Virus record (IMG/VR): IMGVR_UViG_3300000553_000009
Location: 62,316-126,315 of that record
Origin: a virus
Direction: 5' to 3' (one strand)
Length of the DNA stretch: 64,000 bases
The stretch's first letter is position 1. Each line of letters starts with the position of its first letter. The translations under genes were made by a program, and so were the position numbers. The notes under the pieces are model-generated. The model ran no database searches. It saw nothing but the letters and a program-made list of their open reading frames with translations, and was not told where the DNA came from. This document shows positions 24,273 through 33,318 of this stretch, piece after piece.

Positions 24273-25373
24273 TTACTCATCCATAATATAAAAGTCAAGT
24301 AGATATCCAGAATTAATAACCGATTGTTTTTTGAGAAGATTTTTTTCTAATTCTTTTTCGTAAGTCCACTTAGATTTCACTTCAATAATTCTATTATCTT
24401 TAGGAATAAAAATATCAGGATAATATACTTTAGTCTTACCGTTTAAAATATATCTAAAGGTCGGTACTTCATCTCTTCCTATTTTAATATCTTCTATAAG
24501 ATATCCTTCGGATAATAATTTATATATTCCTCGCAATTCATATCCCTGATATATAATTTCTATACCATCAATAATAGAAGTTTTGAACCGTAATCCTGAG
24601 TCCTGATTTTTAGTAAAATATTTTTTAACTTGCATAGGATTACGAACACCATATTTTTCTTCAAATTTATCACTTTGCCAATCTCTATAATTTTCCCAAC
24701 TTCCATAATTTTTAAATATGGAAGTTGCAGACATTTCTTTATTTTTACTAGTATTAGCCGCCTCTTTTTGACCTCTAATATGTATTTTCTGTTCATCTAA
24801 TATTCTAAAAATAACACAAGAATCATATTTTAATAATTTAGAAATATATTTTGCCCCATACCCTTCGGCGTATAAAGAGCAAATACGGTCAACTTCATCC
24901 TCAGAAACATTGCGCTGGACTTGCGTTTTTTGTTTTTCATATCGTCTTTCTATATTTCTAGCCTCTTTAGGAGTTCTAATATGAATACCGTTTCTCTTAA
25001 GCCAGGTACTAATAGTCATACTCTGAACACCAAATAAATCACATATTTCTGATGTTCCGTATCCCTCATCTACGTATAATTTTCTAATTTCCTCATCTTT
25101 TCCCAATAATTTGGGATGGGTGAACTTAAAATCTCCAAATTTAGAATTATTCTCAACCCTAAATTTTCCCATAGTGGATCTAGCTTGATCCAAGGTTCTA
25201 GTATTTAACCTATTGGCTCTAAACCATTTAGTTATAGTATCACAGGAGCACTTATATCTGTCCGCAATATATAAAATGGGAGCACCCTGAACATAATATA
25301 GATCAATAATTTCCTTTTCTTTACCGATTAAATTTTTATGATTAAATAGTTTAACAATAGTAATAGCATCCAT
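24273..25373 (-). CDS. PD-(D/E)xK homing endonuclease with HTH repeats
   Basis: 366 residues. Three N-terminal HTH modules are visible (YIADRYKCSCDTITKWFR near 35, SEICDLFGVQSMTISTWLKR near 110, AKYISKLLKYDSCVIFRILD near 175), each with a short downstream basic tail. The C-terminal domain has VYYPDIFIPKDNRIIEVKSK, a D...ExK nuclease core. The layout is that of a free-standing homing endonuclease. It sits between gp46 and a glycosyltransferase gene, with a late motif 5 nt before its ATG. Confidence 0.8.
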   Translation of the reverse strand: MDAITIVKLFNHKNLIGKEKEIIDLYYVQGAPILYIADRYKCSCDTITKWFRANRLNTRTLDQARSTMGKFRVENNSKFGDFKFTHPKLLGKDEEIRKLYVDEGYGTSEICDLFGVQSMTISTWLKRNGIHIRTPKEARNIERRYEKQKTQVQRNVSEDEVDRICSLYAEGYGAKYISKLLKYDSCVIFRILDEQKIHIRGQKEAANTSKNKEMSATSIFKNYGSWENYRDWQSDKFEEKYGVRNPMQVKKYFTKNQDSGLRFKTSIIDGIEIIYQGYELRGIYKLLSEGYLIEDIKIGRDEVPTFRYILNGKTKVYYPDIFIPKDNRIIEVKSKWTYEKELEKNLLKKQSVINSGYLLDFYIMDE

Positions 25374-25378
25374 ATTAT

Positions 25379-25385
25379 TATTTAT
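25379..25385 (-). promoter_or_regulatory. Late promoter motif ATAAATA
   Basis: Minus-strand ATAAATA, 5 nt, ATG 25373. It lies in the 30-bp gap after the gp46 gene. Confidence 0.65.
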
Positions 25386-25403
25386 GGTTACGCTTACTAT
25401 TTT

Positions 25404-27221
25404 TCAAATAATTCTTCTAGTTATTCCATTTTCTTTCTCTAAATTAACAATCTCCCCATCAATATGCTTCAAAGTCTCTTTTCTATGAGAAATTGTATAA
25501 CAAGACATACTATTAGCTTCAATTCTTTCCTTAATTACTTCAATTAGAAGATCAACTCCTCTTTCATCAAAAGCTGAATCTAGAATCTCGTCTAAAAATT
25601 CGACATTAGAAGATATTCCTGAAATTTTTCTCTTAATATCCTTAAAGGCCCACGCGCACGCAATGTCAACCGTTCTTCTTTCCCCGCCCGAGAAGTTCCA
25701 ATACGAGATATTTTTACCCTTCTCATTGGTAATCTGTTCCTCAAAATATTCATCGAACTTACATCTCATGGTCATTCCCAACTTCGTTATATATTTTTGA
25801 ATGGACCTGTTGAGCATATCTAAAAGCCTCTTGATAATGAATGACTTAACTCCTTCTTCTCCAAGAATAAACTTACAAGTTTCGTAATCTTCCGTTTTTT
25901 GTTTAAAAGTCGAATAATTTAATTCCTCTTCTTCTTTTCTTTTTTCAGTTTCTTGGATATATTCTTCCATAGAAGTCAAATTATCTTCTACTAAACCAAT
26001 ATCTTGATCAATATCCGCCAATTGTCTCTTGAAATCCTTCAAACTTATTTCAAGGTCTATCAATTTTTTACAATTAAATATGTTATTTTGTAATTCTGTA
26101 TTGGTAAGAATCAATTTTGTGGAGATTTTTTCTCTACTATCACTCAAAGAATTCATATCAATCTCAATGAGACAGATTTTAGTATGAATCTCTCCCATTT
26201 CTTCTGTTAGAGTTCTTCGCAATTCTGATAAGTGGGCCACATGATCACCAGTTATCAATTGTAGGCATTCAGGACAAACGACTCCACTACTAGGTCTTAA
26301 AGTATTATCTTGTTCTTTTTTCTTTAGAGAATATTCTGCTTTTCGAATAGATAAATCCGTGGATAAAGAAGAAAGTCTTTTATTTATTTTATCAATTGCA
26401 CTACTAAGCTTTTCCTTTTCTTCTTCTAACGTAGTTCCATTATCAATTATTAATTCTTTTAAATTGATAAAATCTTCTTCCGTTTTTAAAATTTTATTAT
26501 TTAAATCAGATTTTCGATTATTTAAAATCTCTGATCTTTCTTCTGATTGTTTTTTGTGAAGATCGTATTGCTTTCTTTGAGAAGTTATACTATTTTCAAT
26601 TTCTTCCTTCTTGGCTACGGATATTGAAAGATCGGATTTATTATCCTTAATATTCTCCTTTAATTCTTTGAGCATCTTGCCAAATATCTCCAATGAGAAA
26701 ATATCTTCAATAAATTTCCTTTTCTCCTCTGGTTTCTTCGCCATGAAAGGAATATTATCACTCAAAGATAAAATATCGCAACTTTTACAGATAGTAGGAT
26801 TCGATCCAATCAATTCACAAATATATTTGTTAGTATTCGTAATAGAATCCTTTGAAATATCTTCATCAATATCTCCAAGCTTGATCAATTTAACTGTCGA
26901 GGGCTTTAAAGTTCTTTCAATTCTATATGAATTAGTGGAAGAATCTGTTTGAACCTTAAATGTTAGTTGAATTTTACCCTCTCCTCTTGTTATATTGTTG
27001 AGACAAAATTCTTTTTTAATGTCTCGAATAGTAGTCCCAAATAAAGCATAATAATATGCCTCAATAACACTGGACTTTCCTGATCCATTGGCTCGTTCGG
27101 GACTATCTATATTTTTACCCACTATAAGATTAAATCCATCCTGAAAATCAATGGAGATAGTTTCATTTCCAACACTAAGGAAATTTTGAGTAGTTAATTT
27201 TTCAAATGTGATTTTTTTCAT
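25404..27221 (-). CDS. 46: Recombination nuclease ATPase subunit (T4 gp46, SbcC/Rad50-like)
   Basis: 605 residues. Walker A RANGSGKSSVIEAYYYALFG near 43-62; two long coiled-coil arms flank a zinc hook VCPECLQL near 315; then the ABC signature YWNFSGGERRTVDIACAWAF near 505 and Walker B with FLDEILDSAF near 540. The SMC-like architecture is complete and close to T4 gp46 (560 residues). With gp47 it resects DNA ends for recombination-dependent replication. It follows gp47 in the same order as an SbcD-SbcC operon. Confidence 0.95.
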   Translation of the reverse strand: MKKITFEKLTTQNFLSVGNETISIDFQDGFNLIVGKNIDSPERANGSGKSSVIEAYYYALFGTTIRDIKKEFCLNNITRGEGKIQLTFKVQTDSSTNSYRIERTLKPSTVKLIKLGDIDEDISKDSITNTNKYICELIGSNPTICKSCDILSLSDNIPFMAKKPEEKRKFIEDIFSLEIFGKMLKELKENIKDNKSDLSISVAKKEEIENSITSQRKQYDLHKKQSEERSEILNNRKSDLNNKILKTEEDFINLKELIIDNGTTLEEEKEKLSSAIDKINKRLSSLSTDLSIRKAEYSLKKKEQDNTLRPSSGVVCPECLQLITGDHVAHLSELRRTLTEEMGEIHTKICLIEIDMNSLSDSREKISTKLILTNTELQNNIFNCKKLIDLEISLKDFKRQLADIDQDIGLVEDNLTSMEEYIQETEKRKEEEELNYSTFKQKTEDYETCKFILGEEGVKSFIIKRLLDMLNRSIQKYITKLGMTMRCKFDEYFEEQITNEKGKNISYWNFSGGERRTVDIACAWAFKDIKRKISGISSNVEFLDEILDSAFDERGVDLLIEVIKERIEANSMSCYTISHRKETLKHIDGEIVNLEKENGITRRII

Positions 27222-27264
27222 TAGTATCCTTGACTTACTTTTATATAATGTGCCTCTTCTTCAA

Positions 27265-28281
27265 TTATCTATTCAGCAAAAGCAGTTCTTTTATTATTTT
27301 ATCCACACGCTTCTGTTTTTCTTCTTCAAGCTTCAATTGTTCAATATACTCATCAAACTGATCAGCTAAATCAATAGAATCTATCTCAACTTCTTCTAAT
27401 GTCTTTTGAACTACATTATATTCAGTATTAAATTGAAATGGTTTGAATTTTGAGATATACGTCTGTATTTTCTCAACTTGTTTATCAGTCATTTCAATAT
27501 CTATAATTAATTTGATGATATTATTTTCGATATCATCTTTTTTATAGGTCTTAATATTCGAAACAAAGAGTTTTTTAAATCTAGGAGAAATATCGTTCTC
27601 GAAAAATTGCAAATCAGCAGTTTCCAAATCCAAAATATAATATCCTTTCAGATTATCTACATCTGAAAAATCCATCGGAAAGGTATTACCAATGTAATTT
27701 ATTACTCCCTCATTATATTGTTTGGCATTTCTATGATGAAAATGTCCAGAGAATACAGTATCGGTCTTTGACAAGAGATCTAAAGCGGATAGACCATGAT
27801 CACAAATCTTGAAATTATTCATTTTGAATGATTTGATTTCAAAATGACCAAAAATATAATCGAATTTTTCATCTGGAAGTTCATTATTCCAAGGAACAAA
27901 TAGTAATCTATTATCAAATGCATCAACTACATAATTTTTATCAACAATAGTAATATTTTGATGTCCACTTAATAGTCCTAAGCTATGAATATCACTTCGA
28001 TTCTTATAGAAGGCATCGTGATTTCCAATAACCATCAAAATATTAAAGTCTTTTAAAATATCAAAGATCTTTGATGCTACATGCATTGTCTGCACGCTTA
28101 TCTCCGATCTATTGTGAAAGAAATCACCTAAAAAGAAAATATCCTTTATTTCATGAAAATTTAATTCAGCGACAATCCATTCAGCCCAATCCAAGGCAAT
28201 CTTAAGCCAAGCTTCCGAATTTCCATATATTCCCAAATGTAAATCTGAGAATAACGCTACTTTAGGATTTAAGATTTTCAT
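27265..28281 (-). CDS. 47: Recombination nuclease subunit (T4 gp47, SbcD/Mre11-like)
   Basis: 338 residues from MKILNPKVALFSDLHLG, the same length as T4 gp47 (339); an earlier ATG (28317) would enlarge the overlap with the upstream gene from 20 to 56 bp. All Mre11 phosphoesterase motifs are present: FSDLHLG, FFLGDFFHNR, MVIGNHDAFYKN, FGHFEI, and FSGHFHHRN. Mn-dependent exo/endonuclease, forms a complex with gp46. The C-terminal helical tail (EEVEIDSIDLADQFDEYIEQ) is the likely gp46-binding part. Confidence 0.93.
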   Translation of the reverse strand: MKILNPKVALFSDLHLGIYGNSEAWLKIALDWAEWIVAELNFHEIKDIFFLGDFFHNRSEISVQTMHVASKIFDILKDFNILMVIGNHDAFYKNRSDIHSLGLLSGHQNITIVDKNYVVDAFDNRLLFVPWNNELPDEKFDYIFGHFEIKSFKMNNFKICDHGLSALDLLSKTDTVFSGHFHHRNAKQYNEGVINYIGNTFPMDFSDVDNLKGYYILDLETADLQFFENDISPRFKKLFVSNIKTYKKDDIENNIIKLIIDIEMTDKQVEKIQTYISKFKPFQFNTEYNVVQKTLEEVEIDSIDLADQFDEYIEQLKLEEEKQKRVDKIIKELLLLNR

Positions 28282-28555
28282 ATCCTTGATTGTATTTTTC
28301 CCCATCCATGATTCCATTCTTATAAAAGAATCCTGCCGCCGTAATGGATATTCCGAAATCCATGCAAATATCTAACACAACCCATCGAGGGGCATCCGTT
28401 TTTGCTTCTCGCATCATTGGAACGTGTCCAGTTTTATACTGTCGATAATAAATTAACTCGTAACCACGCTTATCTAATTCTTCAAATAATATACCTTCCA
28501 TAATATCGTGTTCATTTTCGGTTAAACTCAAAGTAAAGTAAAAAACATCTTTCAT
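28262..28555 (-). CDS. Hypothetical protein between gp55 and gp47
   Basis: 97 residues from MKDVFYFTLSLTENEHD. This start is preferred because its ATGA overlaps the stop of the small membrane protein gene. Mixed alpha/beta with WVVLDICMDFGISITAAGFF. Family not recognised. Confidence 0.6.
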   Translation of the reverse strand: MKDVFYFTLSLTENEHDIMEGILFEELDKRGYELIYYRQYKTGHVPMMREAKTDAPRWVVLDICMDFGISITAAGFFYKNGIMDGEKYNQGYENLKS

Positions 28556-28707
28556 GTCTTCTTTTCTGCTAAAATTAGGCCCACATTTGCCATCGAATAT
28601 GCGAACCACACCAATGCCCAAGCGTACTGGCCTTTTAGGAAGTATGACACGCCAACTGAAAAATACAAGATCGCCGATATTGAAATTACGATTTGTTCAA
28701 AATTCAC
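28552..28707 (-). CDS. Small membrane protein, GTG start
   Basis: 51 residues, starting at GTG (VNFEQIVISISAILYFSVGV). Two hydrophobic segments, about 6-24 and 28-46, separated by KGQYAW, form a membrane hairpin ending in AEKKT. The GTG overlaps the preceding gene by 11 bp and the TGA overlaps the next ATG (ATGA), so the frame is enclosed by two couplings. A protein of very similar layout is common in T4-like marine phages; its function is not known. Confidence 0.7.
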   Translation of the reverse strand: MNFEQIVISISAILYFSVGVSYFLKGQYAWALVWFAYSMANVGLILAEKKT

Positions 28708-28879
28708 TTTTCGAGGAAAATTTAATTTCAATATTTTCGGCGGGAACAGGCACGGATAAATTGGCTTCTACGTCCCAACCATCCTTAGTTCTAGTAATAA
28801 TTATTTGTTGAATATCATGATCTCTCTTGGTTGAAAGATCCAATAAGAAGGTCAATCGTTTAAGAAGTTCTTCATTCAT
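28697..28879 (-). CDS. Small hypothetical protein after gp55
   Basis: 60 residues from MNEELLKRLTFLLDLSTKRD, whose ATG overlaps the gp55 stop. An alternative longer reading from 28948 would lie inside the gp55 coding region and is rejected. Helix followed by beta strands; no family recognised. Confidence 0.55.
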   Translation of the reverse strand: MNEELLKRLTFLLDLSTKRDHDIQQIIITRTKDGWDVEANLSVPVPAENIEIKFSSKSEF

Positions 28880-29327
28880 CACAACCTCCGTCCTCATAAT
28901 CATGTTCAAGCATTGGGCGCACATACACTGCTCCATGAGAGGAATCATTCATTTCCTCTTCATACATCATTTGTTTATATTCCTGAAGCCCCTCATGTTG
29001 TTTCTTTTCCTTTTTGATCCTATTGGAAAATGCATTCCAAGCAATCTTATTGAAATATGAAAATGGATTGAATTCCGATTCAAGTTTAAATTTCTTGGAT
29101 TCCAATGCCGCGTACATTTTTACGATAGCATCACCCACCATTTCTTCTTTCCAACTGGGAGTGTAAGAAAGGAATCTCCAATTATAGCTAAGTCCCTCTG
29201 CTATTTTCACGACATTTTCCGCTAAGATATTTATCATCTTATTATTTTCATAATAATCATTCAATTGTTCTCGAAATAACTTCGAGGATACATAATACTT
29301 TTCCTTTATTTCCTTGTTGGTAATCAT
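28872..29327 (-). CDS. 55: Late-transcription sigma factor (T4 gp55-like)
   Basis: 151 residues (T4 gp55: 185). KIAEGLSYNWRFLSYTPSWK near 47-66 and MVGDAIVKMYAALES ... FNPFSYFNKIAWNAFSNRIKKEKK near 68-115 match the gp55/sigma region 2 core, which contacts the -10 element. With gp45 (5307) it should direct host RNA polymerase to the many (C/T/A)TAAATA motifs in this window. The T4 C-terminal clamp-binding peptide is not obvious; the C-terminus is acidic. Confidence 0.85.
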   Translation of the reverse strand: MITNKEIKEKYYVSSKLFREQLNDYYENNKMINILAENVVKIAEGLSYNWRFLSYTPSWKEEMVGDAIVKMYAALESKKFKLESEFNPFSYFNKIAWNAFSNRIKKEKKQHEGLQEYKQMMYEEEMNDSSHGAVYVRPMLEHDYEDGGCDE

Positions 29328-29331
29328 AAAT

Positions 29332-29499
29332 TTATTCTGGTTCTACTATTACTGCTTTTTTAAGTTCTGGGGTTCTATCATCTATCCAAGTACTATGAGG
29401 CTCTATTAACATTGCTTTGGAATTGGGTCCATTGTAATCTAGTACTGCTTTCCATTTATCTACTATTCTTTTTAATTCTTCTGGTGACGTTTCGCTCAT
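29332..29499 (-). CDS. Small hypothetical protein
   Basis: 55 residues (MSETSPEELKRIVDKWKAVL...), acidic, helical N-terminus. Its ATG overlaps the stop of the upstream endonuclease (ATGA) and it ends 4 bp before gp55. Coding potential rests on this coupling and a clean frame. Before the endonuclease inserted, it probably followed uvsW directly. Confidence 0.55.
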   Translation of the reverse strand: MSETSPEELKRIVDKWKAVLDYNGPNSKAMLIEPHSTWIDDRTPELKKAVIVEPE

Positions 29500-30251
29500 A
29501 AATCAATTTTAATAACGGGGATTACTATATTAGTTTTTCTTTTAGATTCTCTTAATTTATCTTTATGTTCTTGAGAGAAAGGCTTGCCCAATTTGGCCAG
29601 TCTCATCTTTAATTTAGTTTCATCTGAGCGTTTCTTTCCTAGATTAGATTGTCTATTTTTTTCTTTAGATTCTTCAGTATGCTTCTTACCCATACGACTT
29701 TTTCTTATATTTTCTCTAGCTTCCTTGGATCTAGGTTGTCTCATCTTTTCCTTCGATTCTTCAGAATGAGTTTTTCCTAAATTATAATTTCTCATCTTTT
29801 CTCTATTCTCTTCAGTTGACATTTTATTTTTAATAGCTTCTTTATGATGATCAGATAAAGGCTTTCCGAGTTTAGCCTTGCTCATTTTTTCTTTTGTATC
29901 ATCTGAATGGACCAATCCGGTCCTATCTTGGGAATAGGTGCAGATATTGTATCCTATATCTTTATTAGTGGATTCAAATACTCCTATATAATATGCCTCC
30001 TTCTCTAATAAAAATTTATTATCTTTAGTTTTATCAAAATTTTCAAAAGTTTCTATAATTTCAACTACAAAAGAATTCCATCCATACTTTATAATCACAT
30101 TTTCAAAATAACATCTACCTTTAGATCTACGTTCACAGTATCTATGTGAATTTAATCGTTTATTTAAATTAATAGCTTTACCTATATATACTTTACCATT
30201 ATATATACAAGTTAATTTATAAATTCCCGCGACATTTGGATAGCTAGTCAT
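29496..30251 (-). CDS. GIY-YIG homing endonuclease with NUMOD3 repeats
   Basis: 251 residues from MTSYPNVAGIYKLT; this ATG overlaps the uvsW stop as ATGA, and a longer reading upstream would run inside uvsW. Catalytic domain GIYKLT, VYIGKA, RL.SHR, LLEKEAYYIGVFE; about eight NUMOD3 repeats follow. The last residues, IVIPVIKIDL, are unlike other NUMOD3 tails and may be the displaced original C-terminus of uvsW. There is no late motif before it, so it depends on uvsW transcription. Confidence 0.88.
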   Translation of the reverse strand: MTSYPNVAGIYKLTCIYNGKVYIGKAINLNKRLNSHRYCERRSKGRCYFENVIIKYGWNSFVVEIIETFENFDKTKDNKFLLEKEAYYIGVFESTNKDIGYNICTYSQDRTGLVHSDDTKEKMSKAKLGKPLSDHHKEAIKNKMSTEENREKMRNYNLGKTHSEESKEKMRQPRSKEARENIRKSRMGKKHTEESKEKNRQSNLGKKRSDETKLKMRLAKLGKPFSQEHKDKLRESKRKTNIVIPVIKIDL

Positions 30252-31675
30252 TTTAGTATTAATTTGCCGAGCAAATTTATTTCCGATTCTTTCCACGGAA
30301 TTTGTTCTTCTGTGTAAAATTGTTTTCTCTCTTCCACATGTCTCTTGGAATATTTTAGATTATCATAGATATCGAATAACACAAGTTGATCCTTTGAATC
30401 ATGTAATCTTAATCCTCTTCCAATTGACTGTATAGTTCTGATGAAACTTTTACCTCCAGACACAAACATAATATAATGAAGATTCTTAATATTTATACCA
30501 GTTGAAAATATTTTAGACATGGCAATACAGACAATATTATCCTGTATTTCCATCTTATTTGTTATGGACTGTCTTTCTTCCACAGGCATTTCACCATTGA
30601 TAAAATAAACCTCTTTGCCTTCTAATTCAAGAGCGGCCAATAAATTATTACCATGCTCAAGTCTGTTGACAAGAATTAGAACATTTTTATCCAATCTCTT
30701 CACCAGAACCTTTATCATATTATTTCTCAAAGAAGACTCATGAATAAATTGAAGTTCTTCCTCATATCCCTTAATTTTAAGGGAATGATTTAATTTAATA
30801 ATCTTAATTATCGCATTAGATAAGTATCCCTCATCTCTGAGTTCTTTGGATTTCTTTTCGTAAATCACTCTTCCAAATGTTCCAATGACTTTCCATTTAT
30901 CCATTAATGCTTTTGGAAGAGTTCCAGTGAATCCAAACTTATAAGGAGTTTTTATCTTATGTAATACTTTTGCTAATTTACTGGAAGTGTTTACTTTGTG
31001 ACACTCATCAGTTATAACCAAATCAACTTCTGTCAACCACTTGAAATTTGAAAATTGAGAACATAAATTTTCAGAATTGGCAATTATTACCTGAGTGTCC
31101 TGAGGTTTCGTCCCACCCGTCCAGCCTGAATATGTAAATGTTACTCCATAATCTTCAAAGTCTCCCATAAGTTGATCTACCAGAGATAACCCAGGAACGA
31201 CCAGGAGGCACTTGAAATCATCCGAAACCTTTTCCTTGTAAGTCTGCAAGAGGGATGCTTGCAACAAGCTCTTACCTGATCCTGTGGCACTTACGATGGT
31301 TCCGTGATGACTAGAGAAAGCACATTCCAATGTTTCTCTTTGATATTCTCTTAAATCATATCTAAGAGTATCCGACATGGATAAAACTATTCCGAATTGA
31401 ACATATACTCGTTTTCTAAAAGCTTCAGTATATTCAACTTCTCCCAATTGTTTTTCTCGAATAAATTTTTGAATATCATCTTCCAATCCAAAATCGAAAG
31501 ATCCATTAGATCCGATGGCATAATCTCTATCAGGAATATGCTTATTGACTTTTTTAATATAATAACTTCCCGCCTTTTTAACGGAAAAATGGTTACGAAT
31601 CAAACCGAAAATTGAGGAGTCTTCACAACTCAATTTTCCCTTTCTCGATTTTTCATCATAATCCAAAGTTATCAT
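30248..31675 (-). CDS. uvsW: SF2 helicase UvsW
   Basis: 475 residues (T4: 503). An N-terminal DNA-binding region of about 110 residues precedes RecA domain 1 with the Q-motif-like LREYQRETLE, Walker A SATGSGKS near 130, DECH near 221, FTGTLP motif III; domain 2 includes ILVNRLEHGNN, MSKIFSTGINIKNL and QSIGRGLR motif VI. UvsW unwinds branched DNA and R-loops, switching the phage from origin- to recombination-dependent replication. The C-terminus (EEQIPWKESEINL...) may have been altered by the adjacent endonuclease insertion. Confidence 0.93.
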   Translation of the reverse strand: MITLDYDEKSRKGKLSCEDSSIFGLIRNHFSVKKAGSYYIKKVNKHIPDRDYAIGSNGSFDFGLEDDIQKFIREKQLGEVEYTEAFRKRVYVQFGIVLSMSDTLRYDLREYQRETLECAFSSHHGTIVSATGSGKSLLQASLLQTYKEKVSDDFKCLLVVPGLSLVDQLMGDFEDYGVTFTYSGWTGGTKPQDTQVIIANSENLCSQFSNFKWLTEVDLVITDECHKVNTSSKLAKVLHKIKTPYKFGFTGTLPKALMDKWKVIGTFGRVIYEKKSKELRDEGYLSNAIIKIIKLNHSLKIKGYEEELQFIHESSLRNNMIKVLVKRLDKNVLILVNRLEHGNNLLAALELEGKEVYFINGEMPVEERQSITNKMEIQDNIVCIAMSKIFSTGINIKNLHYIMFVSGGKSFIRTIQSIGRGLRLHDSKDQLVLFDIYDNLKYSKRHVEERKQFYTEEQIPWKESEINLLGKLILK

Positions 31676-31926
31676 TTATAAAAATCCACTTCTCCATTTT
31701 GGGTTAGCTTAATTTCTTCATAAGGAGCAATTCTACGACGATAAACTTCTTGCTTCACACATTCCAAAACTCCTATAATATCATTGTAAGTTTGATATGA
31801 TTCTTGTTTAAGAAAAAGATAATCGTTTAGTAGATCATGAATTTTATAATTCAAATCTCCCGCACACATTGGTTTAACCCCAGGAACCTTTAAAAGTTTT
31901 CTTGTATCTTGTTTAATATATGGCAT
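31672..31926 (-). CDS. DUF6899-like small protein
   Basis: 84 residues. MPYIKQDTRKLL at the start, then GDLNYKIHDLLNDYLF and IIGVLECVKQEVYRRRIAPYE: this pattern is the one I know from DUF6899 proteins, which are widespread in phages and bacteria, function unknown. Coupled to uvsW by ATGA. Confidence 0.7.
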   Translation of the reverse strand: MPYIKQDTRKLLKVPGVKPMCAGDLNYKIHDLLNDYLFLKQESYQTYNDIIGVLECVKQEVYRRRIAPYEEIKLTQNGEVDFYK

Positions 31927-31929
31927 ATG

Positions 31930-31983
31930 TTATTCGCTTTCCAATCTTTTATAAAGTTTATCATCGAAGATATTCCTAAATAT
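31930..31983 (-). other. Possible fossil of a uvsY 3' end
   Basis: Directly after the uvsY stop, another frame reads IFRNIFDDKLYKRLESE then TAA, similar to the real uvsY C-terminus IKNIIDIKRLEES. It may be a leftover gene end from a past insertion. Only ~12 aligned residues, so chance is possible. Confidence 0.3.
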
Positions 31984-31988
31984 ACAAC

Positions 31989-32387
31989 TTAAGACTCTTC
32001 GAGCCTTTTTATATCAATAATATTTTTAATATCCTGTGCTATGAATGAAACCGACTTTACAAGTAGTTCCAAATATTCTATAAGATATTCCAATTCCTGA
32101 ATTTTATCATTAATTTCGGACAATAGAGGAGTGTCGATATTTTCAAGAGTTTTTTTGGTAATATTTGATACCGGACTCGACTCAATCATTTTGGTCGCCT
32201 CATCATTCCAAAGCTTTTTCTTTTCCTTGATAAGCTTTCCCTTGGCAATCTTAGTCTCAATCAACCGAGAAACCCAAAAATGCTTTTCCGCAGGAACTCT
32301 TTTAGCCCTTTGTTCTAAATTGAAGTCAGTTATATCGCAGAATTCTGTGTACTGTAACTGGTATTTAGATAGTAAATTTGAGTTCAT
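31989..32387 (-). CDS. uvsY: Recombination mediator UvsY
   Basis: 132 residues (T4: 137). All-helical; the segment RVPAEKHFWVSRLIETKIAK and the following Lys-rich helix correspond to the T4 UvsY region containing KWLNKHSSIKKEML, and the C-terminal helix is hydrophobic as needed for hexamer formation. UvsY displaces gp32 and loads UvsX on ssDNA. It is adjacent to uvsW as in T4. A good sigma70-like promoter ends 5 nt before its ATG. Confidence 0.75.
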   Translation of the reverse strand: MNSNLLSKYQLQYTEFCDITDFNLEQRAKRVPAEKHFWVSRLIETKIAKGKLIKEKKKLWNDEATKMIESSPVSNITKKTLENIDTPLLSEINDKIQELEYLIEYLELLVKSVSFIAQDIKNIIDIKRLEES

Positions 32388-32392
32388 ATTAG

Positions 32393-32422
32393 AATATATA
32401 TCACACTTTTTACGAATGTCAA
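32393..32422 (-). promoter_or_regulatory. Sigma70-like promoter of uvsY
   Basis: Minus strand TTGACA (32417-32422), 18-bp spacer, TATATT (32393-32398), 5 nt to ATG 32387. Drives the uvsY-uvsW-gp55 direction. Confidence 0.7.
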
Positions 32423-32463
32423 TATTTTAGCAAAATATTCCATTTTAAAATCTACTCCAACGA

Positions 32464-32470
32464 GTAAATA
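32464..32470 (+). promoter_or_regulatory. Late promoter motif GTAAATA
   Basis: GTAAATA, 5 nt, ATG 32476. A slightly off-consensus first base. Confidence 0.55.
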
Positions 32471-32475
32471 TAATC

Positions 32476-33318
32476 ATGTATACTGAATATTACGTTTATA
32501 TATTAAAAGATCAAGATGGAATTATAAGATATGTGGGAAAAACCGGAGACTATAAAAACAGAATAGCTTCACATTTTAAAAAATCTAGTAATCCATTAGT
32601 TAGAGAACATATAAATAAAAACTGGACTCATGACCATATTATATGTTCCAGTGATGAAATCGAAATATTAAAGATAGAAAAAAACATAATCGAAAAATAT
32701 AAACCACAACTTTACAATATAAAAAATTTTGGAGGTATATCTGGGAAATATAATAAAAATCCATCAGTAAAGATAAAAAATATCAATACTAATAATGTAC
32801 TTCAATTTAAAACACAAAAAGAAGCCGCCCTTTTTCTAAATGTTCATAAATCCACTGTATCTTATTTAATAAAAGGTAAAAAATCTCATATTTCTGGACA
32901 ATGGGTTTTAGAAAACACAGATCCGTCCATTATAAATATAAATCCCAGAAAAACAGGGTTTTTAGTAGATAAACAAGAAAGATATTTTAAATTATATGAT
33001 ACCGTCGAAAATACCTATATTGAATTTAAATCTGTTACTGATTGTGCGAATAAATTAAAAACAAACACTACTTCTATTTCTAGATTAAAAAAAGGAAGTC
33101 TACAATCCATAAAAAATGGTAGATATAAATTATCAGTTAATAATATCAGTCAATATAAACCCATAAAAATATATGATAAATTAACCAACACAGTATTACA
33201 ATTTAATAAAAAATCAGAATTTTGTAAAGAATTTAATATTCATTCATCATATGCTTCCCAATTATCTTCTGGAAAAATAAAACACATTCATAATAGATTT
33301 GAATTATATATTTCTTAA
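32476..33318 (+). CDS. GIY-YIG endonuclease with NUMOD1-like repeats
   Basis: 280 residues. The catalytic domain (YYVYILKDQDGIIRYVGKTG, with Arg and Glu further on) is a different GIY-YIG subtype from the NUMOD3 group. Residues about 96-280 hold three NUMOD1-type modules, each with a phrase like NVLQFKTQKEAALFLNVHKS followed by an HTH (STVSYLIKGK, TSISRLKKGS, SYASQLSSGK). Likely a free-standing homing endonuclease; it stands at the divergent junction between the minus-strand replication block and the plus-strand late block. Confidence 0.82.
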   Translation: MYTEYYVYILKDQDGIIRYVGKTGDYKNRIASHFKKSSNPLVREHINKNWTHDHIICSSDEIEILKIEKNIIEKYKPQLYNIKNFGGISGKYNKNPSVKIKNINTNNVLQFKTQKEAALFLNVHKSTVSYLIKGKKSHISGQWVLENTDPSIININPRKTGFLVDKQERYFKLYDTVENTYIEFKSVTDCANKLKTNTTSISRLKKGSLQSIKNGRYKLSVNNISQYKPIKIYDKLTNTVLQFNKKSEFCKEFNIHSSYASQLSSGKIKHIHNRFELYIS

